A stretch of 64,000 nucleotides of DNA from NCBI GenBank assembly GCA_021783725.1, contig JAJXTN010000001.1, forward strand, positions 62,001 through 126,000, in the 5' to 3' direction. Position 1 is the stretch's first letter, and each line of letters opens with the position of its first letter. This DNA is from a bacterium (GTDB lineage Bacteria > Patescibacteriota > Saccharimonadia > Saccharimonadales > UBA4665). Below the pieces are notes generated by a model. It saw only the letters and a list, made by a program, of their open reading frames with translations, was not told where the DNA came from and made no database searches. The position numbers and the translations under genes are program-made. Shown here piece after piece: positions 57,786 to 64,000 of the stretch.

Positions 57786-58139
57786 ATGAAAAAGAGTTTA
57801 CACCCCGATAATTACCGCCCAGTGGTTTTCGAAGACCTCAATAATGGTTTTCGATTTTTGACGCGTTCAACAGTTAGCGCTGAAGAAACCACCAAATGGG
57901 AAGATGGCCAAGAATACCCATTAGTCAAAGTTCACATCACTAGCGCCTCTCACCCATTCTTCACAGGTGAAGAGCGCATTCTTGACATTGAAGGTCGGGT
58001 TGATAAGTTTAAAGCTCGAGCCGCCGCCGGTGCCGCTGCCAAAGACAAGCGAGCCGCCGCCGCTAGCAAACAAGCCAAGCGTCAAGCTGCCAAGATCGAA
58101 AAAGCCGAGACTAAAGCCGAAGCTTCTAAGTCTAAATAG
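57786..58139 (+). CDS. rpmE: 50S ribosomal protein L31 (zinc-free type B) with basic tail
   Basis: 117 residues. The first 78 match L31 type B ([46 protein letters not shown]), without the CxxC zinc ligands. A C-terminal extension of about 40 residues is an Ala/Lys helix ([19 protein letters not shown]), probably lying on rRNA. It has a strong promoter and its own terminator, so it is a single-gene unit. Confidence 0.95.
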   Translation: MKKSLHPDNYRPVVFEDLNNGFRFLTRSTVSAEETTKWEDGQEYPLVKVHITSASHPFFTGEERILDIEGRVDKFKARAAAGAAAKDKRAAAASKQAKRQAAKIEKAETKAEASKSK

Positions 58140-58152
58140 CTAAGTTTTTCTA

Positions 58153-58189
58153 CTGCCTATAATCTTTGATTCAGGCGGTTTTTATTTTT
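58153..58189 (+). terminator. rho-independent terminator after rpmE
   Basis: CTGCCT/AGGCGG stem (58153-58158 with 58173-58178, one G-U) followed by a 12-nt T-rich run. Confidence 0.78.
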
Positions 58190-58194
58190 AGAGA

Positions 58195-58200
58195 TATACT
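58195..58200 (+). promoter_or_regulatory. putative -10 box of prfA
   Basis: TATACT 14 nt before the prfA ATG, immediately after the rpmE terminator; leader about 7 nt; no good -35. Confidence 0.35.
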
Positions 58201-58214
58201 TAAATCATAAAACT

Positions 58215-59273
58215 ATGGATAGCAAGCAAATACATCTTAAAGCCGAATTTGACGAGTTGGAATTAAAACTCCAAGACCCGGCAATATATAGCGACCCAAA
58301 TTATCCCAAATACGCCAAGCGTCGGGCTGAATTAGAAGAAATTCTTGGACTATTCGAGACCAAAGCTAAACTACTAAAAGCTAAGCATGAGGCCGAAGAG
58401 CTTCGCGGTTCAGCTGATAGCGACCTGCACGACATGGCGGTCACCGAACTTCAAGAGCTTGAGCCCAAACTGGCAGCTAACGAAAGTCGCTTGGTAGAAC
58501 TGCTAATGCCTCAAGATCCCAACAATAGCCGTGATGTAATTATCGAAATCCGCGCCGCCGCCGGTGGTGATGAATCCAGCCTATTCGCCGGTGAACTGTA
58601 CCGAATGTACGCCCGTTGGGCCGAACTTCATCATTACAAAATCGAACTTATCAGCGAATCGCCCAATGAGGTCGGTGGCTTCAAGGAAATCATATTTGAA
58701 GTTCATGGCGTCGACGCCTATAAAAATTTGAAGTTTGAAGCCGGTGTTCACCGCGTCCAGCGCGTGCCAATAACCGAGAGTCAGGGGCGTATCCATACTT
58801 CGACAACGACGGTCGCCGTCTTGCCTGTGGCCGAGGAATCAGATATTGAGATTAATCCCAATGATTTGCGCATCGACGTTTATCGTAGTGGTGGTCATGG
58901 TGGTCAAAGTGTTAACACTACCGACTCGGCCGTCCGAATCACACACTTGCCTTCGGGACTAGTCGTAAGCAATCAGGATGAGAAATCACAGCTCAAGAAC
59001 AAAGCTAAAGCTATGAGCGTATTAAGAGCTCGCTTGCTTCAGCAGAAGATTGACGCCGAACAAGCGCAGTTGAGTGAAGACCGCAAGAAACTAATCGGCT
59101 CTGGCGATCGATCAGAAAAAATCCGGACTTACAATTTCCCGCAAGACCGCATCACAGACCATCGCATCGGTTATTCCCGCAGTAACATCCCGTCCGCCCT
59201 TGATGGCAATATCGACGATCTGATCGAAGCCCTTCAAACTGTCGAGCACAAACTACTTAGCACCGAAAGCTAA
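58215..59273 (+). CDS. prfA: peptide chain release factor 1
   Basis: 352 residues; terminates at UAG and UAA. It carries the PxT-type tripeptide PIT ([12 protein letters not shown]) and GGQ in [19 protein letters not shown]. The next gene, prmC, methylates this glutamine; the start codons of the pair are separated by a 2-nt gap. Confidence 0.97.
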   Translation: MDSKQIHLKAEFDELELKLQDPAIYSDPNYPKYAKRRAELEEILGLFETKAKLLKAKHEAEELRGSADSDLHDMAVTELQELEPKLAANESRLVELLMPQDPNNSRDVIIEIRAAAGGDESSLFAGELYRMYARWAELHHYKIELISESPNEVGGFKEIIFEVHGVDAYKNLKFEAGVHRVQRVPITESQGRIHTSTTTVAVLPVAEESDIEINPNDLRIDVYRSGGHGGQSVNTTDSAVRITHLPSGLVVSNQDEKSQLKNKAKAMSVLRARLLQQKIDAEQAQLSEDRKKLIGSGDRSEKIRTYNFPQDRITDHRIGYSRSNIPSALDGNIDDLIEALQTVEHKLLSTES

Positions 59274-59275
59274 AA

Positions 59276-60127
59276 GTGAAAACCAGCCAATGGCTAAAAT
59301 CGGCAACTAAAAAGCTAGAATCGGCCGGGATTGGCACGGCCCGTCTTGATGCCTTAATCCTACTTGAATTGATCACCGAGCTTGATCGGTCAAAAATATT
59401 AGCTGAGCCTGACCGCGATTTGACCAAAGGCCAAATCACTAAACTCAATAATTTGCTCAATCGACGGGTTCGGCATGAACCGATTGCCTTCATCCGCGGC
59501 TATACCGAATTCTATGGTCGCCGATTTGTGATCAATCGTCACGTACTTGAGCCTCGGCCAGAATCCGAAACCATGATTGAGCTACTACTTAAACTAAAAA
59601 AAATCACCCTGCAAACTCATCATAGTGCCGGACACCACCTGCATTGGAGCGACGCTATGGCTATCGCTGATGTCGGCACTGGGTCCGGAGCCTTAGGCAT
59701 AACCGCCAAACTGGAACTACCGTCGAACCCAGTCGACTTGATTGATATTGATCCGTCAGCTCTAAAAGTTGCTAAATCGAATGTCGATTTATTTACAATA
59801 CCGGTAAGTCTAATTGAATCCGACCTGCTTGCAAACGCTCCTAATACATACGATATACTGCTGGCTAACCTACCGTATGTTCCAGATGAATATCATATCA
59901 ATGAAGCGGCTGGATTTGAGCCCCGTCTAGCCATTTTCGGCGGCCCTGATGGACTTGATGTCTATCGTCGACTATTCGACCAGCTTAAAATGGCTGTAAA
60001 TAAGCCGTTGTATTTATTAACTGAAAGTTTACCACCCCAACATCATACTCTGCAACAAATAGCTCTAGTTAATAACTATCGGTTGATAGATGAAACAGAC
60101 TTCATCCAGGTATTTTCACTAAACTAG
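59276..60127 (+). CDS. prmC: release factor glutamine methyltransferase PrmC
   Basis: 283 residues. Helical N-terminal domain (DALILLELITELDRSKILAEPD) and a methyltransferase core with motif I IADVGTGSGALGITAK and the substrate motif ANLPYVP, where the usual NPPY is NLPY. RPESETMIELLL is typical. The start is GTG 2 nt after prfA. Methylates the GGQ glutamine of RF1 and RF2, both encoded in this window. Confidence 0.94.
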   Translation: MKTSQWLKSATKKLESAGIGTARLDALILLELITELDRSKILAEPDRDLTKGQITKLNNLLNRRVRHEPIAFIRGYTEFYGRRFVINRHVLEPRPESETMIELLLKLKKITLQTHHSAGHHLHWSDAMAIADVGTGSGALGITAKLELPSNPVDLIDIDPSALKVAKSNVDLFTIPVSLIESDLLANAPNTYDILLANLPYVPDEYHINEAAGFEPRLAIFGGPDGLDVYRRLFDQLKMAVNKPLYLLTESLPPQHHTLQQIALVNNYRLIDETDFIQVFSLN

Positions 60128-60298
60128 TTGCGGTCAACAATGCATTTTTTACAGCCAATGAAATACTCATGTCCCGACCTGCTATTAGTAATTTTTTATC
60201 TTTCAGCGGACGTCTATATTTAAATATACGAACCTAAAATAAACAAATCATAGCATTATGATTGAATAAATTTATGTATATGCTCTTGTTTTTTTAGC

Positions 60299-60323
60299 TT
60301 AATAAAATTTCAAATTTTATTAG
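60299..60323. terminator. AT-rich palindrome between convergent prmC and htrA
   Basis: AATAAAATTT/AAATTTTATT (60301-60310 with 60312-60321), extendable by two pairs. No proper T-run on either side, so a bidirectional terminator is only plausible. The rest of the 220-nt gap shows nothing recognisable. Confidence 0.4.
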
Positions 60324-60347
60324 TGTACACATTTTTATATATAGGGT

Positions 60348-61676
60348 TTATTGATTAGTCGGTAAAGTACCCAACGTAACGTTAACATGTATGCTTTGCC
60401 CATTCCTTAGAATTGTCAGACTGACACTGTCACCGGGCTGATGCTGTACAAGTAGACTAGTTAGACTATGCGTCTGGTCGATGGATTTTCCATCAACCTG
60501 AGTGATGATGTCGTTAATTTTCAGACCGGCTGTAGCGGCGGGGCTTCCATCAATTATTGAAGGGGCGTTTGGATCGGTACTCGGTGGTATAAACGCGCCT
60601 TTCTCAACACTCAAGCCATAGGTACTGGCTACATCGGCAGTTATCGGTATATAACGTACGCCTAGATATGAACGTTGAAATTTGCCGGTTTGTAACACCT
60701 GATTAATCAGTCCCTTGATATCGTTAATCGGTATTGAGAAACCAATGTTCTGGGAATTGCTGGCAATCGCCGTGTTAATACCTATGACCTGCCCGTTCAA
60801 ATTAACTAACGGGCCTCCGGAATTACCTTCATTGATGGCGGCGTCAGTTTGAAACATATCATCCAAATTCTCAGTCGACGCGGCCGCCGTGATACCACCT
60901 CCCGAGCTGGCCTGAACGCTTCGTCCATAGCCAGAAATAATCCCCTCAGTCACTGTGTTCTGGAACTGACCTAAAGCATTACCGATAGCTACAACATTAT
61001 CCCCTACTTGGACATCAGCTGAGTTGCCGATTACTGCTGGGACCAACTTGTGTCCTTTAGCATCGTTAATTTTTAGAAATGCCACATCCAAACTATCGCT
61101 CGAGCTAGTTCGACCAATAACGCTCACATCTTTCAGTTCGGTGCCATCACTTAAAGTTACACTAACGGCCGACGTGCCCAATGGAACAACATGACGATTG
61201 GTAATTACAATTCCGCTGGAGCTAATGATAATACCGGTGCCTGCGGCTTTTTGGTTGGTCGGCTGAGACAATCCGAACAAACCGAACGGATCGGTCGTGC
61301 TGGCAGAAGTTATACTGACATTGACACTAACAACACTCGGACCAACAGTTTTAGCGATTTGATTGATAAGTTGGCTCTGGCTAGTGACAATCTTCTTTTG
61401 ATTACTCAGACTACCCGATAAGACTGTATCCTGATTATTCCGATCGGCTATCCAAGCGCCGGTAAAACCCGACAATAGAGCAATTGCCACGAACATCACC
61501 GCCAGAACAGCATTACTTAAACGCACCCCGTTAAAATTAACCGCCTTTAGGTTCGGCTTAGGAATTGTCGGAACAGTAAAACTAACCGTCTTGGGGCTAC
61601 GTTTTGATGAACTCGAAACTGAATGGGTTTGAGTAATATTGGTTTTAGACTGCTCGTCCGATGCTTTGGGTTGCAT
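60348..61676 (-). CDS. degP: HtrA/DegP-type serine protease
   Basis: 442 residues. A cytoplasmic tail rich in Ser/Thr/Lys, a membrane anchor (about 53-75), a trypsin-like domain with His162 (TNRHVV), Asp197 (SLDVAFLKI) and Ser286 (NEGNSGGPL), then one PDZ domain (about 340-435). Membrane-anchored HtrA proteins degrade misfolded envelope proteins. AGGGGG lies 7 nt before the ATG. It is last in the minus-strand block entering the window from the right. Confidence 0.96.
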   Translation of the reverse strand: MQPKASDEQSKTNITQTHSVSSSSKRSPKTVSFTVPTIPKPNLKAVNFNGVRLSNAVLAVMFVAIALLSGFTGAWIADRNNQDTVLSGSLSNQKKIVTSQSQLINQIAKTVGPSVVSVNVSITSASTTDPFGLFGLSQPTNQKAAGTGIIISSSGIVITNRHVVPLGTSAVSVTLSDGTELKDVSVIGRTSSSDSLDVAFLKINDAKGHKLVPAVIGNSADVQVGDNVVAIGNALGQFQNTVTEGIISGYGRSVQASSGGGITAAASTENLDDMFQTDAAINEGNSGGPLVNLNGQVIGINTAIASNSQNIGFSIPINDIKGLINQVLQTGKFQRSYLGVRYIPITADVASTYGLSVEKGAFIPPSTDPNAPSIIDGSPAATAGLKINDIITQVDGKSIDQTHSLTSLLVQHQPGDSVSLTILRNGQSIHVNVTLGTLPTNQ

Positions 61677-61729
61677 TTAAATACCCCCTTATTAATTGCT
61701 ACATGGCTATATGAATCACGTTGTTTGAG

Positions 61730-62479
61730 CTACAGTGCTTTATCACCCCAGTCCGAGAAGACTAGGACAACCACAACTATGGCTATCATTATGAATATGA
61801 TCTGGCGTCGAGCCATATTACTTAAACGATCCTTGTGATCCAAGTAATAGATCACCGCCAAACCATAACCAAGCGTCGACAATATCAGTGTTGGCTGGGC
61901 GACTGTCTGGTAATACAGTAGCCAGTGACTCAGCAACCAGCCGACCGCCGCTCCAAAATATCCCCAATAATACGACAACATCCTAGCGTAAGGCTCGTCG
62001 AAACTATCTAAGAAATGTCGGGCGGCTAGAAAGCATATCAAACCAGTCATCAAAGTTAATCCGAAACTTGGACCATCAGCCCAAACCAGATATAGCGCTG
62101 TTAGACCGAAAAGTTGTCCAATAAAGGCTTGGACCGAAGTCATGAACAGTCCTGACGCCGGTTTAATGAACAATAGCCAGCTGGCATACAATAATGTCCA
62201 AACTAGTTGTAGCAATATGCTACTACTGTGGCTCATGAAAAGAACTATCGACAGTCCGACCATCAAATCAACCGCGTTAGCGCGAATGTTTGCCGGCCAG
62301 AACCTTGGCCGAACGGCGATCATCCGCCACTTACTTAACACCACCATGCTGAGGGCTAGCTGAACAAAGCCGAGTCTAACCAACACAAACACGACTATTG
62401 GCAATATAACCAACAGTATAATATGTAGAATTTGTGAAAAACCACCTACCGGTTTAAATTTTTGGAGAAGTAATCTCAT
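61730..62479 (-). CDS. polytopic membrane protein, unknown
   Basis: 249 residues and about eight membrane helices with few charged loops; none of the usual transporter motifs are visible. It contains FFD-like loop HFLDSFDEPYARMLSYYWGYFGA. The start at 62479 is preferred (AGGTG close upstream; 26-nt overlap with the LCP gene); a GTG 6 nt earlier is possible. Translational coupling to the LCP protein suggests an envelope role. Confidence 0.7.
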   Translation of the reverse strand: MRLLLQKFKPVGGFSQILHIILLVILPIVVFVLVRLGFVQLALSMVVLSKWRMIAVRPRFWPANIRANAVDLMVGLSIVLFMSHSSSILLQLVWTLLYASWLLFIKPASGLFMTSVQAFIGQLFGLTALYLVWADGPSFGLTLMTGLICFLAARHFLDSFDEPYARMLSYYWGYFGAAVGWLLSHWLLYYQTVAQPTLILSTLGYGLAVIYYLDHKDRLSNMARRQIIFIMIAIVVVVLVFSDWGDKAL

Positions 62480-64000
62480 CGCCACCTATTATGATAACAA
62501 AGTCCGCGCCATTCGCGTTAATAGTTTGAGCTGGTAGTGCATTAATTGCAGTTAGATTAAACCGTTGTTCTAGATAATGCTTGGTATAAGCGTCCTTACC
62601 TTTCGTTAAATCAACCACCATCGTTTGATCATAACCATTAGTTGGTGCGTTGGCCATTCCGACCACTGTATAACCATAGCTAGTTAGCGCTTTACCAACT
62701 TTGGTAGCTAGACCAGCAGTAGCCGTACCATTGAGAACCAAAATTTTGGCATTCTCTTTAATGATGTGCCCGTCTTTAAGCTGTGTCCGAATAAAAGCTT
62801 GGATGGCACTATAATTATTCAGTCCGGCGGTTGGCAGGTCTATTGACTGACCTTTCATAGAGCCAGTGGTGATGAAATGATTGGGAGCATCTGACAGACC
62901 TACCGAAGTTATATTAGAATCGGAGATATTCTTAACGATGTTGTATAATCGGCTAGCGTCACTTAGTGACAGGTCAGTGGCGACATTATTGCCAAAAGTG
63001 TTAATCAAGCCGGCAATTTTAATTGGATTACTCAGCGTACCCAAAGTATCAACTTTGGACTTTAAAGCCAGCATGACAGTTCTCTGCCTTAGCGATCGAG
63101 CGAAATCACTGGTAGTCTCCCGAGATCTGACGTATATCAAGGCTTGGGTACCGTTAAAGTTTTGGACCCCAGCCTTGGCCAAAAGTGGATTATTGTGATT
63201 CTCCCAAGCCATTGTCGGGTCATATAAATCGGTCGGAACATTTACAGTTACGCCACCAACCGTGTCGACAGCCTGCTTGAAGGCCTGAAAGTTAAGAATC
63301 ACATTATAGTTAATCGTGACTCCGAAAATTGATGTTACAACTTTATCAACCTCGTCAAAACCTGCCTGGATGGCTGCAGGATTGGTGCTACCGGTTTGGA
63401 CTTTACCGAAATAACCGAACTCTCCGGTTTCCCAAGCGGCATTAATCTTCATTGAGCCATGACCAGGGTCGGTTATCCATAAATCGCGCGGGATACTTAT
63501 CATTACGGCCGTGTTATTGACCGGATCAATGCTGGCCAATATCATAGTGTCCGTCAAATCGGGCGCATCATGTCTACCACCACCGCGACCAAGCAACAAT
63601 ATATTAACTCGACCATCGCCCTCGCCTTTCAATAAGCTAGGGTTAACATCGTTTCTCAAACCTGCCACACTAGCCGCACTACCATTGAAGGCACGATGTA
63701 TCTTGAGTAAGCCTTTAGATGCCAGTAAACCACCGGTACCCAGTAACAGAACCAGCACGACTGCTAAACTACTTAGAACCAACTTTTTAATTTTAATCCG
63801 GCGCCTAACTCTAACCGTCGGTTGAGTCGCCAGACTGCTCGGACCTCCTGGTAAGTTCATATCAATCAGCGATGCACTTTTTAGCGGTTGAGCTGGTGGC
63901 AGTTGTTCGGCCCTATTGAGCCGTTTGGCTTTGATGAGCTGGTCTTCGTAAATAGTTTGATTCGTGAGACCCGTCTGAACTATTGGTTTTTGGCTATGAT
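62454..64000 (-). CDS. LytR-CpsA-Psr (LCP) phosphotransferase, N-terminus beyond the window
   Basis: Attaches polymers to peptidoglycan or acts on undecaprenyl-linked glycans. A membrane helix (LVLSSLAVVLVLLLGTGGLL) is followed by the LCP domain with NILLLGRGG, LTDTMILASIDP, ISIPRDLWI and RSRETTSDFARSLRQRTVML, and a C-terminal LytR_C domain (ILVLNGTATAGLATKVGKAL). An internal ATG at 63860 could be read as a start, but the frame stays open with protein-like sequence (for example EDQLIKAKRLNRAEQLPP) to the window edge, so the true start lies outside. Confidence 0.93.
   Translation of the reverse strand, partial: HSQKPIVQTGLTNQTIYEDQLIKAKRLNRAEQLPPAQPLKSASLIDMNLPGGPSSLATQPTVRVRRRIKIKKLVLSSLAVVLVLLLGTGGLLASKGLLKIHRAFNGSAASVAGLRNDVNPSLLKGEGDGRVNILLLGRGGGRHDAPDLTDTMILASIDPVNNTAVMISIPRDLWITDPGHGSMKINAAWETGEFGYFGKVQTGSTNPAAIQAGFDEVDKVVTSIFGVTINYNVILNFQAFKQAVDTVGGVTVNVPTDLYDPTMAWENHNNPLLAKAGVQNFNGTQALIYVRSRETTSDFARSLRQRTVMLALKSKVDTLGTLSNPIKIAGLINTFGNNVATDLSLSDASRLYNIVKNISDSNITSVGLSDAPNHFITTGSMKGQSIDLPTAGLNNYSAIQAFIRTQLKDGHIIKENAKILVLNGTATAGLATKVGKALTSYGYTVVGMANAPTNGYDQTMVVDLTKGKDAYTKHYLEQRFNLTAINALPAQTINANGADFVIIIGGDEITSPKI

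Noticed and set aside
55-63860. UGA recoded as glycine (as in SR1/Gracilibacteria)
   Set aside because: Genes end at UGA as well as UAA/UAG (for example ftsI), proteins have normal lengths with UGA as stop, and RF2 with an SPF motif is present.

Overview
The window reads as chromosomal DNA of a small-genome bacterium of the Candidate Phyla Radiation, most likely a Saccharibacteria (TM7) relative. This is inferred from protein style, compact gene packing and gene content, without a database search. Genes use ATG, GTG and TTG starts. UGA is an ordinary stop: the window encodes RF1 (PIT recognition tripeptide) and RF2 (SPF tripeptide), so it is not a UGA-glycine lineage. I saw no rRNA, tRNA, CRISPR array, prophage or insertion sequence.

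Layout. (1) 55-4327, plus strand: topA, a sigma region 4/winged-helix fusion protein with a textbook promoter, and a phosphoribosyltransferase-like protein. (2) 4328-5083: an AT-rich convergent gap with a terminator and a dif-like inverted repeat. (3) 5084-13620, minus strand: a reduced dcw division/wall cluster in the order mraZ-rsmH-ftsL-ftsI-mraY-ftsW-murG-ftsQ. It has a four-box MraZ operator and a long structured rsmH leader; murC-F, ddl, ftsA and ftsZ are absent. (4) 13849-27056, minus: surface proteins, yvcK, a NYN nuclease, a PIF1-HRDC helicase, RNase H, a zeta-like kinase with an unlisted 56-residue partner ORF, glyS, recO with a degenerate kinase/receiver pair, xseA/xseB and a flippase-like protein. 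(5) 27132-28700, plus: a THUMP-type methyltransferase and ribosomal protein L27. (6) 28706-46146, minus: a response regulator, pyrG, ctpA, a CHAP hydrolase beside ftsX/ftsE, prfB, an M16 peptidase, secA, hpf, serS, a RecB-like nuclease, a HAD phosphatase and msrA. (7) 46267-57692, mostly minus: an ABC export pair, a zincin, lysS, greA, proS, a CPBP protease, rseP, frr, tsf and rpsB. (8) 57786-60127, plus: rpmE, prfA, prmC. (9) 60348-64000, minus: an HtrA protease, a membrane protein and a LytR-CpsA-Psr protein that runs off the window edge.

The genes fall into linked functions: wall synthesis and septation (dcw, FtsEX-CHAP, LCP, flippase), envelope proteolysis (CtpA, HtrA, RseP, CPBP), translation (two ribosomal protein operons, RF1/RF2/PrmC, four aminoacyl-tRNA synthetases, HPF) and DNA maintenance (TopA, RecO, ExoVII, PIF1, RNase H, RecB-like).

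Two genome-wide habits stand out. Many operon-leading genes have a TATAAT-like hexamer ending only 5-10 nt before the start codon, implying leaderless or near-leaderless mRNAs beside conventional Shine-Dalgarno genes. Several genes are followed directly after the stop codon by degenerate, short-period repeat tracts (units of about 7-8 nt), many of which fold into long imperfect hairpins. Those tracts and the pseudo two-component pair are the most unusual signals here.
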